Shown: positions 13,180 to 27,204, counted from the first letter of the stretch. The stretch is DNA of 64,000 bases from Paramacrobiotus metropolitanus (GCF_019649055.1 NW_026570281.1:496001-560000), one strand, 5' to 3'. A program made the numbers and translations. The notes: generated from the letters alone by a model not told the origin.

Positions 13180-13987
13180 CTCGCTTGTGTTTTCAATTTC
13201 CCACGTTTTATGTAGAATGTGTGTAAAATTTGTTTCTCACAACGCGAATAAAAGTAGTTTTATAAAGTATATATATAGTATGAAGACAACATAATATATA
13301 TGCGTACGATCTGCGCTTTCCCTCGTTTGTACAAGTAGTCGCTCGACTCATTCTCATGTCACGATTTCAACCGGCTTAAATCACGGTACGGCGTCGCTGT
13401 TGTTAGTGTTACAGTATTGTGTGTTCTTAATAATAACGACCGATTCATTCCGCTGAATGCTCTAACCAAACAATCTACCCGGAAGCGGCTCATCATGGCT
13501 GACCTTGGCAACGGAAATTGTGCTGCGCCACTGTCACGCTCAACCGCACCGGGCCACCACTGACCACTGGCCAGAAAATGCGCATCAAACCAACGAAGCG
13601 ATAAAAAACGGACGGCGCATCGGTGCATCAGCGCAATTACCGGCTTTAATACAAATTATCGCAACAAGCAAATCACCTCTGGATGCAAAAGAACAGGCAA
13701 CACATGTTTTGGCCCCACAAAAACGCAATCCGAGCCGCAATTAAACAAAACACAGGCGCCTCCTCCGGTCGGAGACTCATCCAGCCGCTCCCGCAAAATA
13801 TACACTCTGTACAAACATCCCCACCCTCTTCACCCCAAACCAGAATTCCCAACATTAAAAAAACACAAAGAGCCCCCAGAAGGGGCAATTAGAAATAACC
13901 ATAAAAAACGGAAATCGGTTTAGAACAATTCAAAAAGTTGTGCCAAAAAAAGTAAGAAAACATCCGTAGAACTCTTCATGCTGTCAG
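13180..13987. other. Non-coding gap after the small open frame
   Basis: This stretch carries the poly(A)-like signal at 13247-13252 and A-rich sequence near 13,850-13,960 that lies just downstream of the stop codon of the minus-strand zinc-finger gene and is probably its 3' untranslated region. I see nothing else. Confidence 0.45.
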
Positions 13988-16900
13988 TCACTCCTTGTCC
14001 AATAACGGCGCCCCGGCAGCGGCCTCCAGCGGCAGGAGGGACTTGCAGAGGCTGTGTAGCGAGGCCAGGGCTTTGGCGCAGTCAGCCGTGTCGATCATCT
14101 GGTGCAAGGATGCTACCAGATTCTGTCGCTCCAGTTCGGCGTAGAAGCCGCACTGCAAACGTCCGGCGCACTCCAACTGGGTAATGTGCGTCTTGGAGCG
14201 CAGATGCTTTTGCAAATGTCCTATCGACAAAAAATAAAAACTGAATGCACCCTTCGAATTGTTCGAAATATTTAAGAGATCTGCTGCACTTGACGAAGAA
14301 CTTATCGTAAACTGTCTAACAAAAATTTCTGTTTAACCTTCACCGCTATAAGAAGTGTACTATGTATGACAGAGTTTTAACAAAAAATTAAACAGTGGCA
14401 GTGTTTCTTGTGGATATCCAGCCAATAATTAATTACAATAACGCAATGATCACAATAGACTTGGATGTCAAAAAAACTACTCAACAAAATAAAACATTAA
14501 AAAGCTCGCTGATAAATTCTGAACAGGTGGCCGCAACTAACCATGAATTCGGAATCCGACGTTGCATTCCGAGCAAAAGAAGGGTCGAGGGTTGCTGCTA
14601 TGGCCGTCCTTCCCCTGGGGCGAGACACTCCTTTCTCGTTTCCCGCGCGACTTCTTGTCTACTTTTCCGGCATCGTGGACGCGCCCGTGCAGCACCAGCT
14701 GTCCTTCCGTGGCGAACACCTTTCCGCACGTAGCACACGGCAGCTTGCTGCTGCCCAAGGGAGGTCCTTCCACCATGCGCCAGTCCGCCGGCGTCGTTTC
14801 TAGGGGCGGAGACTTGCGCAGCCGCACTGACAGATCCATGGCGTTCAGATCGCCCGGCGACGGCAGCGGCTGAGGAGGCGAACGGCCGGCATCACCGGGC
14901 AGGTTCATCAGCAGAAGCGGCGACCCGATTGCCACTGCCGCGGGGGGCTGCTGGTGCGACATGAGCATCTGTTGGATACGCTGCTGCACCAGCTGCTTCT
15001 CCGCTTGTTTAACACTGTCCACTTCCGTCACGCCGGGAGCCTCCAGTGGACGCGGCATCTGTACCACACTGCCGCGCTTTTTTCCAGCATTTTCAACTGC
15101 AGAAAGAAAACAATTATAAACAAATCCAGTGCATTACTTATTAAAAAATCATAAACAAGTCACTTATAATTACCTCGAGATTTCTCGATGCACTGCGGAC
15201 AGACCATGTCTTTCTTAGACGTTTTCTTCTTTGACTGGACAGTAAACTTTCTCCGGCACTTGCTGCATGTCTCCCCATTATCCTCCTCATCGCTCACATC
15301 CTCCACGCTAATCTGCGTGGGGACGGTGCGCGGCTCGTAACGGACGGCCGATGTGGAGGGCTGTTCATCCGGCACCGGTGCCTGCATTGGAGGTCTCTGC
15401 AAGAAAAAACATGTTCATTATAGTATAGGGAAAATTCAACAGCATAATTTGCACGGACAACTAACCTCGAGGTACGTCAGTCGCAGGGACTCCGCCGGCA
15501 GGAAAGAGTTGAGACCGCGGCGGATGAGCTGGTTCTTGTGGTTGTACACCTCCACGCTGGTCGGACCGACGTGCAACGACTTCTTGAGCGCCGATGAGTA
15601 GTACACACTGTCCATCTTCTTCTTTCCGTACACCGATGAATCTACGTGGATGATGGGGTTTACATGAGGCGGACTGGTGCTCCATGCGTCTTGGTACATG
15701 GAAACCCTGTATAATATTCAACACACTTCAGACGTATGTTCAACACACTTTAAAGTTTAAACTAACTATTTCTGTAAGTTTTTTATCTGTTTATTTTATC
15801 ACCTCTCGCCGATGGGCAAATGGATAGGCCTGGCCGCCCGGATAGTGGTGGTGGGTACACAAGAGTAGCGAAAGCTAGCCAGTGAGTGTCCTTGCTGCAG
15901 CAGCATCCGGTTGAAGGCTAGGTTGGAAGAGTACTGACGGGAGAGGTCAGCGTAAAAGTTGAGATGGCTGGCGTGGTTCTCATTGACGTACGTGGCGTAG
16001 CCAGCGTAATTGACTGTCTGGCCCAGACTGGAGCTGGACGGGACACCGCCTGTGTCCAGGCGGGCTGGCGGCGGGGCGGCTGACACTGTCGTTGTCGTGG
16101 TAGTGGCGGAATGGTTGGCCTGCGGGGTAAACACAACGCGACATGTCACAGCAACCTCTGATCAGCAACAATCAGCGACGCAGTGCACTTTGATCGCACT
16201 GCTGATGCGCTAGCTACGTGGAGAGGAATTTGATCAATTCCGTGTACACATGCAGACGCGCACAGAGACGGCATTTCATTCAGCACAAGCCCTACCTATC
16301 TCCATCGGCAAACTAGCAGATAGGAATTCGGCCGACGGCACTTTCACTAACAACTAAGAAGTACTTAATAACCGCTTTACTACAAACAACGGTCAACCAT
16401 AACGCACAACAACACTTTTCAGAACCGAAAATCATTCCAAACTAACTTTTAGTTTACTGAATAGTTAAAAAAAATTGACACAATATAATGACTACCGTGG
16501 ACATTTTCACAGTTTGCTAAACGCCAAAAGAACATTAATGGAAAGTCAGAGTTTGCTAGCATAAGCCCAATTAATTTGTCGGAAAACAACTCAACAACTG
16601 CACTTCAAGCCGAAATTAACTGACATTTCACCGGAAACTAAGGTCACAAAGCATATTATTCTCACCTGTGAACGTTGCACGGTGGGCTTCTTGACCACCG
16701 GTTCCTCCGTTTTGATTACTGTCTCCACAGGCGGCGCAACCGCCACTTCCTCCTCCTTGGGCACATGGAAGGATTTCCTTTTCTTAAGCGGCAACACTGA
16801 GGCTGCCTCTGCGGGCGGCACAGTGGTCGTCGGAGGCAGCGCGTGCGCCATGGCCTTGTTGAGGTGGCCACGCAGGGCGTTCAGTGTCTTTTCGTGCCCG

Positions 16901-19900
16901 TCATCGGGACGGCCAGCAGGCAAGACAGGCAGTGACGGAACCACACTGCCGCGGCGCTCCTTGTCGGGGTGGAAAGTGCCCAGTGTCTTCACCGTGCTGG
17001 CAAGGGGGCCGCTGTTGCGCACCGGCGGCGGCATCTCCTTTCTATCTTCGGGCGCGTGTGCCGGACATGGCTGGAATGTTCCGTTCGTCTGTACGGTGCG
17101 TCGGAGATTGCCTGCCAATGTGTCAACATTTAATTTTCGGCTCACTAAAAATTAATTTTCATACTACATTTAATGGTAGACTCGTAATTCGCAGTGTTGC
17201 TGGTATACGAGGAGGGGGTAAATGAGCTCGATGCACCCGAGCAAGGGGTAACAGAGCTCGTTATCTGTGACCGTGCCTGTGCAACACGGCCAGCCACCAA
17301 GAGACGGCAGCCCGTGCTATCACGCAGAACACCTGAAGCAGTCACTGAGCCCGATAGATTTTTGTTTCCATAGACTTGTATGCTAAACTGAATCACTTCT
17401 GTTTTGCATATTTGGGAACGAAACCAAGCAAATAACATTCCAAAAGAATTAGAAAAAATTCACGAGATTCTTAATACTAAACAAGTTCTGATTCATGGTG
17501 CAGGACACAAGTTATGGCCATTTATGTTTCTCGTAGACACAGCATAGAGTTTGTGCGTGGAACCCAACCGTTGATTCGAATGCTATGCTATGTCTACGAG
17601 AAACGCAAATGGCTATAACTTGTGTCCTGCACCAGGAATCATAACTTGTTTAGTATCAAAAATCTCGTGAATTTTTTCTGATTCTTTGGAATGTTATTTG
17701 CTTGGTTTCGTTCCCGAATGTGCAAAACAGAAGTGATTCAGTTTAGCATACAAGTCTATGGAAACAAAAATCTATCGGGCTCAGTGACTGCTTCAGGTGT
17801 TCTGCGTGATAGCACGGGCTGCCGTCTCTTGGTGGCTGGCCGTGTTGCACAGGCACGGTCACAGATAACGAGCTCTGTTACCCCTTGCTCGGGTGCATCG
17901 AGCTCATTTACCCCCTCCTCGTAGTTATCGACTTACTCTGTATTTTTTGAAAACTGGCAACCAAATATAGAAAAGATCGGCAATAAATGACTACCACTTC
18001 GTCCATCACTCAGATTGGCTTATCACTCGTCCGCGCTTGACTTTTTTAATTACTTATTTAAATCAGACTGAAATTTAAATATTTTCATCTAAAAAAGAAT
18101 TATTAATTACAAAAATTTTTAATAAAAAAGAATTTGGCTTTCTAGAATATTCTGAATTTCCCTTGCGTGACCTTTGAACTGCTGTGCTGTGCTTTCAACG
18201 CTATACTGAGTGATCATTTCCCAGCAGTGATTTCCATCGCATTCGGAGTACTCTGATCTCACTCAATTGCCGTTTAATTCCGCATATTCATGCAGTCTTC
18301 ATCGTCATCGAGTGCGCTGCACAGGTGCTGTGCATAACCTACTTTCCACCGCCTCAGCACTAAATATTAGTGTAAAATTCTCAATAGATACTTTTGTTGG
18401 CCCCAAACGAATCTCTCCATATATCTGTCTCTCCATCCGTCGGCGTGCAGCGTAACGACGATCCTCGCCGCGCTGCATGTTAGTGTTACGAACTAAGCAG
18501 TTAACCTTCTCTTGTCGCCAGTGCACTGCTCATATGCTGACTGCCAATTTGCAAGTCAACGCACAAACGGCCCATGTAATCGCCAGCGTTCGAAAAAACA
18601 CCACTAACCAACCACTACTTGTATGAATCCTATCCGTGATGAGGTCCAAACTGCAACTCGCCAATATGCCGCTATCGCTTTTTTCTGCCCTACTGACGAG
18701 TCTGATGTGCAGACCCGCAGCAGCAAAGTGCAACCAAATGTATTCATCTCCCTCGGTCATATGATCGCTTATTCAACTCTAAACAGCTAAAAAAGACAGA
18801 AAAACCCGCGTCGCATTCATCTATACCCGCTTGTAATCCAAAACCATCAAAGCAGTTGTAAACAATACCAGAAAAATTCATAACCATCTCCTTCAAGCCA
18901 AGTGACACCCTAATGTTGACCACTCAGCTAGTGTTATACATACACCGTATATTCTCCTTTTCCTAGGGTAGCTTTTCAATAGCGCTGTAGAAAAAATTAG
19001 CAAAATGTATCGAAAAGTTTTATTATAATTACACTCAGAGCGCATTCTGATAATGTGTTTATTACATATTACATAATTCCTAAAACCTCTCAGTCTCTCC
19101 GTTTACAGAAGTATGCTAAAATATGCCAAAAAACAAATGCCAAAAAAGTCTAAACCACTACAGAAACAACAAAAATTCGCTATTAAATATACAAATAAAA
19201 AATGCAATGGCACGCTTTAAATGTTAACAATATTAGATACGCTGTTCGAAGAATTACACGTACATTATCGCGGTAAACAAGTGTGAGAAGACGGCGTTGA
19301 TTAGGAAGTGCGCCAAAGGCCGATAAGTCGTGATCAGTCTTATGTAGCGATGATCGTTTACATATTCCCTTATCAAGGTTATCTCAACAAGCACAACCTA
19401 GGCCAACGCTGCCGTGCAACACCGAACACCCCAGAGCGCAGTGCGTCTTGCGTAAGCGTCTTAGCCACTGCAGTCGCACGCCAAAGTCCAACACAACCCC
19501 GCGTTACGGAGATGGAACACCGCGGCAAAAAACTTTATGCCTCAATACGGGGAAACATGCGAAAACAACTATTACTGTACAGTCAAATTAACCAACCTGT
19601 GGAGTAGGATCCATTATGGCTGATCGAGGACGGCAGTGACTCGGAGGACACTACCGATTCCACACTGGGCGACCGCGGCACCGTCGTCGCTAATCCGTGC
19701 GCCACTGTCTCCGGGACCAGGGTCACTTCCGGACGCACCCGTTTCCGACCGCGTTCATCTACAAACACCCACTCGTTGCCCTGCAGCACCGCCCAGCTGC
19801 CTTCGGCACTGCCGGCCACCACCAGCGTCCCGCTACGCGGATCAGAAGCCACTTGGTAGAGGAATCCCATCCCGCCCTTCCGCACGCTGACAGCGGTCAG

Positions 19901-20785
19901 TCGGCCCGCTTCCACTGGGCCCTGACTGCTGCTACCCACCAGCATCCCTTTCTCCTCGTACGTCTTAATGAGCAAATCCTTAATGGCACTGTTCTCCGGG
20001 TTCAGATAGCTGAAACCGGGCGTCATGGCCGTCGGCCGCTGCTCGGCGATCTCTTTGGCCAGTGTCTTGCGGTTCAGTTTGGACGACAGCAGATTCTTTA
20101 CCATAGAACTGTCGGCCGACATGCCGGGCCGAATGCCCTCTGTCTCCCGCGACTTGCCCCGCTTACTGACTGTCGGCGAAGACTTAGCCACAATGTGGTC
20201 ATTCTGGACGATCAACCGGGAAATGTGCTCTTCCAAAACATCCGACAGTGTCTTCCCGGGATCAGTGACTGATGTTTCCGGGGTGGGGTTGAACTTCAAT
20301 TCCGACGTACTGCCGGCCGCAGCAGGCGTCGCCTCCTGGCCGAACGCAGTCCACTGGGGCTTGTTTTTGTAGGACTCCGGTTGAGAAAAAGGATCATTAA
20401 TAATTTTGTTATCATCATCCGCCTCCGCCAGGTAATGCAGGTATTTTTTCTTCTTAGGCGGCAGGATCAGCTCGGTCTTCACCGGACGGGACGGGGGCGT
20501 CGACGTCCCGTACCAAGAGGGAAGTGTGACGTCCGAGGGGCTAGACAAGAGATTCCGGTTCTCCTCGGCGGATTTGGAAGACGAATCACTGCGGTTGTCA
20601 GCTGCGGTGGCCGTGTTAAGCCGTTTCAGTTCCGCACTGCTGACCTGCATCAACGCTTCAAAGGCCGACGTCGGTTCGCTTCCCGAACTGGTTTTACTCC
20701 GACGAGACTTCCTGCGTCCGGCCGGGAAGCCGTTGGCCGTCCGGGCCCGCGTGGTACGTCGTGGTCGACCGCGTTTTGGAGCCAT
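13988..20785 (-). CDS. AT-hook and C2H2 zinc-finger nuclear protein, seven exons
   Basis: Exons on the minus strand: 20785-19597, 17144-16666, 16119-15803, 15706-15466, 15396-15174, 15096-14542 and 14220-13988. Every junction closes in phase, giving 1,078 residues. An AT-hook-like RGRPRR lies at residues 5-10. The middle has a well-ordered block of about 90 residues around exon 4 (VNPIIHVDSSVYGKKKMDSV). A paired CxxC motif (C786/C789 and C808/C811) probably binds zinc. Two C2H2 fingers follow: C937-C940-H953-H957, and C991-C994-H1007-x5-H1013, split by the last intron. The tail after the second finger (DTADCAKALASLHSL) is helical and the protein ends at DKE. A nuclear, DNA-binding transcription regulator is the likely role. 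The wide H-x5-H spacing (HLRSKTH) recalls schnurri/HIVEP-type fingers, but I am not sure of the family. Intron 1 (2.45 kb) carries a foldback element. Confidence 0.85.
17206..17923. mobile_element. Long-inverted-repeat foldback element, copy A
   Basis: Two nearly identical arms of about 341 bp (17206-17547 and 17583-17923) face each other around a 35-base loop, and the whole sits in intron 1 of the AT-hook/C2H2 gene. The outer ends read CGAGGAGGGGGTAAATGAGC and its complement, flanked by TA on both sides, as a TA-targeting DNA element would be. Both arms carry the same 77-codon open frame, which is a mirror image and not a gene. The inner ends contain TTTCTCGTAGACACAGCATAG, which recurs in the element at 29234-29824. 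Confidence 0.8.
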
Positions 20786-22751
20786 CACCTCGATTCAGCG
20801 CTCAGTCGTTAAATCCTTCATACAACAGCCATAAAATAATTCCGCATAAATATCCACAAAATCAGGATGAAATTCCAGTCGTTTACAGCATTAAGACAAC
20901 ATCATCTGCAAAGAGAGAAAAGCCCTCTGTCAGACGAACAGCAAACATTGCTTAGTCATACAAGAATGCAACAAGTGGATGGGAGCAATCGATAATCAAG
21001 TAGGCCGGAAATGCAACTAACTAGCTGCTACGGCCAGACTGCTGCGCAATTCAAATTCAACACATAACACTCAGTCGTTCGCATGTGATTTTAATTATTA
21101 TAGCCTGATGAATAAGTTTGGCGTTCGCGGGCACAGTACTGCACAACACAAAACAGCCTAACACGCCGCCAACAATCCTATCGATCTGCCGTATTTGTAG
21201 CTGGCCAGGCCAACCTTTGGACCGGCACGACAACGCTAACTAGGCCGATCCGATTCTATTAACTATCTGTGTACACACACAGTACACCCGGCGTTTATGC
21301 GTCCTCAACTCAACACGCACACACAACAACACAGACACCAGCCTGCCAGACAGCCACCACAAACCGGTTTCCTATTGACTCTGTCGGCCAACCATCCGGG
21401 GACCTTTCCAGCCGGAAACTGGCCCAAATTACCCATCTTTACGCCCGCTACAACAGGCGATATATGCAGCGCAAACGTAACAATGACCAGCAGATAGCGC
21501 TGCATGAAAACATACAGATTACATATACCAGCCGTCTATCTTTCCAGCAAAAACAATCGAACGATCGCATCTGCAACGTCCGTTAGAGGCCTGTGGGATA
21601 TTGCACAATCACAGGTAAGTTACACTCACCGATAAAACATTCACACACACCTTATCACAGCAATCACACAACATCAACATATTCCCGCTTGTGCAAGCAC
21701 CTCTTCATCACGTGACGGGCAAGTGTAATCCGCCAAGAGTGTTGTTCTTGGAAGCTTCCGCCCAACAACACATGGAAGAGTTAAAATAGCGCGCGTGCTA
21801 CACAAGCCGCGGCAGCTGATGTACACGTACAACGAAATCTGCCGTCATAACGACACACACGCACTTTATTTTGCAGTGAATTTCTCAGCGGCACCGCTAC
21901 TGTAGCTAGGCGAACACTCTCTGCATCAGCAGTACAGCGAGAGGAAAAAACTCTCTGCCATCGCTTCCGGCTAGCAACTGACACGTACGTGTCAACAAAA
22001 GATCGACTCGACTAAACCTGCCTTCTTCACCAGACACGGCTCGAGCGAAAAACCTGCTCAGGCAGCCATACAGTGTATGGCATACACACTCTCTCTCACT
22101 CACATCGCAATGCCCTCCCAGCGGTGCACACCGTCGACGTAATGAAACGAGAGGAAAAAACAAGTCTGTCATACATTCCCCAAATCAACCGATCACACAC
22201 ACTACACACGCTCATGTACCGACGACGTGGCGCCCTGGCCAGAATGATCACACAGTGGCCATTTTTCACTTTTTGGCGTCTTTGCGGTTGATCAGCAGCA
22301 GCTTCAGTATGGCCTGGGCGAATCTGTGCCACCGCGATGCTATTCACGGATCAGGCCTTTACGTAACTCCGCTGGCTACGCGCAGCTCCCATTTGCCATG
22401 GTAATTTACGCCAGAGCAAAAACTCACAGAAGTAAGGAAGTACAGGATATACGTATTTTTAATTTTAATAATACGACTATTAAATGTTCTCACCAAACCC
22501 CAGCTAACATTTTACACATTTGACCAATCGTATATTACTACCGGAACGGATAAACATAACAAAAGACATATAAAAATTATCAGCATTATCCTTTTAGCTT
22601 ATTATACCGGTTTGCCAACGGCTGCCTCTAAGCGACAACAAAACACATGACGTCGGTGAAAAATATGCACATTAAAATGTGCCGAGCTCAGAGTTCAGTC
22701 GCTTCCTTACGCAGCAGAATAGGCAGTGCTGGACTGCAGTGGTTTGGGTAA

Positions 22752-22982
22752 GGGGGGATCCATAAATTACGTACGCAGCGAACCAGGGAAGGACGGGTTC
22801 AAAAAATGTGACAAGCTGTGACGGCCCCGGCGAACCCAGGGGGGAGGGGGTCGTCAGCTCCATGTATTACGATTGAGCGAACCAGGGGGTAGGGGTCAAG
22901 CAAACGTGACAGACCGCTACGAAGGGGGAGGGAGGGGTGAAAAACTCGTGGTTTTCTGCGTACGTAATTTATGGATGCTCCC
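22752..22982. mobile_element. MITE, PIF/Harbinger-like by its TAA target duplication
   Basis: A 231-bp element with terminal inverted repeats of about 27 bp. The left end reads GGGGGGATCCATAAATTACG and the right end is its complement with two mismatches. It is flanked by TAA on each side (22749-22751 and 22983-22985). A three-base TWA duplication is the hallmark of the PIF/Harbinger superfamily. The interior is G-rich and non-coding, so it must be mobilised by a transposase elsewhere. Confidence 0.75.
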
Positions 22983-23032
22983 TAAATAAAAGTGCTGTAC
23001 AATGACATTTCTGCTCCGGTTGCTCTTCAGCT

Positions 23033-23165
23033 AACGCCGGTCTGGGCCTGGCACTGGCAGTGCCTGATCATGTGAAGGAGAAGCAGCGCGCTTTCCATGC
23101 ACAGCTGGTGCAGTGGGCCAAGCTAGAGAAGCCAGCTAAATTTAGCCAACACACTAGCAACATCA
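23033..23165 (+). pseudogene. Coding-like exon fragment, unrecognised
   Basis: After a good acceptor (TTGCTCTTCAG at the 5' side) there are about 40 codons with strong GC-ending codon bias, reading ANAGLGLALAVPDHVKEKQR and onward to WAKLEKPAKF, then coding character fades. It begins 50 bases from the MITE. No partner exon with matching phase is visible nearby. It may be an orphan exon, a captured gene fragment, or an alternative 5' exon of something not resolved here. I do not recognise the protein. Confidence 0.3.
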
Positions 23166-26100
23166 CTGAAAACAGCCATGGCGTTTGCCTTTACTGTCAT
23201 TGCGAAACCAGCCGACCACGCGCGGTTATAATTTTAGCGCATAACACCACGCCACACAACAATTAATATGGCCCGCGCCAAAAATACATACGGGATATTT
23301 TTAACCCCCTCGCCAATCCTTATCTTTATTTTTGCAACAGAAATCCCTGACTTGTCTATTTCTTTTTTTGTGTCAAACGCTTTCTCCTCGGCCATTCCAC
23401 GTATCGGCAATTTCTTCACCTATGTACACGAGTAGCTGTTGTTTCATTGCAGCGTCGAGGCAACCGGCCCGTTACACGACGCCCGTAACCGCCGCCTGCA
23501 TGTTCTCTCTGGAGTCTGGCGGGAACGGCGTCTTTATCTTTATAGCGCTACACACAAAAGCTAGTGGAGTGGCCTTGCCAAAGGAAGACATTCCTACGTG
23601 GAGATTCGATCAATAATGCTTGTGCGTAAGGTAAACCGGATAGGCATATGCATACAAGCACACACACACATTTACACATACAGTACACAACCGGCAAGCC
23701 AACACAGCACACTTTCGCCCGAACAAAGATCAAAGATCACATTTTCCGTGACATCTTTAACTGGCCAATCTACGTCGAATTTGGGCCTATTAGCTCGTGA
23801 CATCCTTCGTCTAACAAGCGCCAACTTGTGCGCCCTAGCTTAGCATCGATACGACCACAAAAACAAAATATTCCCGCAAGAGTCCCGCACTAATATCGAT
23901 CCATCCGGCCTATTCTAACACGACCACACACCATCCATATTTCCCAGAGACTGCACCTGCAGATCCACTCAACGCAGTACTGTGTATTGTACTACGATTG
24001 CAGTCTGTAGATGTAATACTGTACGCAGTGCATTGTATGTAAGTGTTGTAAATCGTACAGTGTACACGCTGCCAGTGCCAATAAAAGAAAATACCAGCAA
24101 TTTATTATGATGGCTTATTGATCAGCAGGAGAACAGATGAGTTACAGCTTACATCGAGGCAGCATTTACGTGGCTGTTTAGCGCCAGCAAGGAAAATCAT
24201 TCAGAGAAATATATTATAAGTACTTAAACCGTACCAGCGATATTAACTTTACTGCATGCCAACACCGATGTTGTGAAACTTATTTGATGTTATTATTATC
24301 AGCGTACAAAAGTGGACAAATAATTCAACAGCCATGTAGTACTGATTTTATGAATATCATTTGTGCAGCCTTCATAAATAGTATGTACTATGTAGCGCTA
24401 ATCTCTCCGCCCATATTTCACAACAAACAGTGTTAGATGTTTATATTTGCTGGTAGCATGATGTAATTATTTGTGTACAATTAACAATAATTATAAGTAT
24501 TCACTCTAATTTCAAAGTGTTCAGTTACTGTAATCAATAAACCAGGAAGTAGCTGTACCATAAAATATGATCTCCGTATGCGATTTACATAAGGACCGTA
24601 CCTGTAGAAAAGGTCGCAAAACGCCGGTTATCTAAAACGTTTTCCAACGATGTAAACAATAGAGAATGTAGTTGTAATGCACTAATGAAAGAAAATATTG
24701 AACGGCAGCAACTGCAATGTGGAAGCCAAATAACTGGTTGCTTAACCTGATGTACCGTAAGTACACAAGTAGCGAAATAATGACTAAATCACAAATCTAA
24801 CTGCAGGCAGTAGCAACTAACATCTAACCAAGCGCGGATACACTTTGGCCGCTGCACAATGATTTCCCACGCATGTATGTACATTCAAACAGATTCACGC
24901 CCATAACAAACGCTAACGATATTCAGCGCACATACACACACACCACGCAAATTATGCGAGCAGCCAGTCTGAGCCGTGCTGGTTGGCGTGACGTCACTTT
25001 CCCACACCGGCAAAACCAGTTCGCATTGGCAAGCGGCTCTTATCGCTGGCTGCTAATCGTTTAAAACATTTCAAAGCCAGCTGCTGCTGCTTAGTAGACC
25101 ACAAACTACTGTGCAGAGGGACAGAGTGTGGCAGAAGGAGGCGGAGGCTGACTCACATACATACACATGTAACTAAAAATATCCCACTGCGACTGGTCAT
25201 ATTTCTGCAGTCTGACTCTGCAGCGATACACATCTCATCTACTGCAACACAAAGGCTAAAGCACAGCACAGGGAGCGGCCTATGCACACGAAATGGAGCC
25301 CTGTAATTGCCAGGCCGACTAGTATGAGTGCAAGTCAGGAAAGGCAGACACGCAAATTATGACTAAATAGACAAAATTTTCCAGACTTCTCGACGCCGCA
25401 TATTTGATTGCTTTTCCACAAAAGCTGGGGCTTCCCTCGCCTCGATAAGTTGGTAACTGATGATGACCACTGACTCTTGCCGATTAATCCGCGCATGCCC
25501 AACAAAAGAATTCTTTCCCAGCACTGCCACTCGTCACGTCTAAACAGCATCTGCTGCGCACGGATTAACTTGCCCCGCAGTACTGTACCCGTGTACCGTA
25601 GTGCACAGCCAATGCGCTGTTTCAGTTCAGATTATCGTTTATGCATTCGAGCGATTACAGTTAAATGTTTTTACGGTTTCTCTACGCACCACCATTACAG
25701 TACAACGATACGCCACGCTCAATAATAAAAGGCGACGATTACGAGTTTTACCCCACAGATGTAACACCCGTTGATACACAGAAAGCAAATTTTTGCAATT
25801 TAAGCATACGAGAACACATTCAGTGTCGAAATTAAAATTATAAAATACGAAAACTTCCGGTCAAAGGATATCTCCAGACCCAGTCTCTACTCTCTACAGA
25901 TACAGTACATTAGTATGCATGTCGCGAACCTTGACAACAAATAATAATATCAAGAAAAACCATGCCATCGGATGCTCAAATTGTGATGACACAGCACTTC
26001 GACAAAAAAATTTGTTGAAAACTTTACGACGCAATACGTTAGTCAATTTTAATTCATTTATCGCTTTAATATAATCAGTACGAATATAAAAGCACGGTGT

Positions 26101-27184
26101 ATACTTATAAGGTGATATAAGAATTACAGTACTGAAGTAACTGACCACGAACTTTTTAAAAAGCGAATACAAAAATAATATTTTGCATTTCAACATCTTT
26201 CAACACCATTTCGCAATATAGATATAACACTTCCGACTCGTGTGTGATAAATTTACAAAAGATATTGCAAACAAATATTACGCTTTCTCTGCGTAGATAG
26301 GGCAATATTTCTCCGAAAGAGCTACATACAATACTACATAGCGCATGTACAATAGTGTATCGTGAAAAAATTACTCGAGTCTTGAGATGATAGCAATTAT
26401 TAGTGTACTGAATACCAGGTACGTGTACGATAGTAGCTACGAGGCACTTGAAGTGTCAACAAAAAGTGCCTACACAAAAATCGTGCCTGACTCAGCTGGG
26501 GCGGTGAACGTTGAAAGCGCCTTTTCGTGAGCAATGACACCGCACAATCAGCATTCCCAACAGAAAAAAACATACATGATACCACCAATGCAACACCAAA
26601 AAATCCAATGCAACTGGTGCATCAACAAGCGAATTTGTGCCAAGTACCTAGCCTAGCCGGATCGCTGCGTTGCCATATTCAGCGCAGTGGTGACGTCGTT
26701 GCCGCTGTTTACATAGGCTAGCAAGTAGCGAAATATATAAGTAATCTTGCTAATTATGCGGTAGCGTGATTGCAAATTGAAGCGCGAACGATACTGTACA
26801 ATACACAGGTTCTCTGATGTCAAAATTAACAATACACTATTGTTAAAAATGTAAACTGCAAAGCTATCCCCGTGCATAGTATTGTGTATTGTCTATACTG
26901 CCGCCTGCATCGTTCCAGTCACCACCCCACTCACTGCGGTCACTACTGTAACAAAAAATCAAATCGACTTACGACTGATTGCTTAATTTACAGTGTTACA
27001 CAGGTAAGTACGATAGTATGTCGAACAACGCGGAAACTTGATTTTAAGTACTTGCACAGTACACTAAAATTGTCACTATAATTTAGTACAGTACTTACTT
27101 CAATACAATAATCACGAACTTTCCGTTTATTAAAATATCTATATAAATAAAGTAATACTAAAGCCTAATACTAAACTAATGAAG

Positions 27185-27204
27185 TACAGTACTTAAGTAC
27201 TGTA
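27185..27204. repeat. 20-bp perfect palindrome
   Basis: TACAGTACTTAAGTACTGTA is its own reverse complement. The half site TACAGTACTTA recurs at about 27,087 and 33,994, and fragments of it are frequent in the AT-rich gaps. The function is unknown. Confidence 0.7.

Noticed and set aside
17145-17924. Two mirror-image open frames (97 and 77 codons) in the zinc-finger gene intron
   Set aside because: They are the two arms of the foldback element read on opposite strands, not genes.
23332-23843. Plus-strand frames of 94 and 81 codons
   Set aside because: Mixed low-complexity composition with (CA)n-like sequence; no bias or homology.
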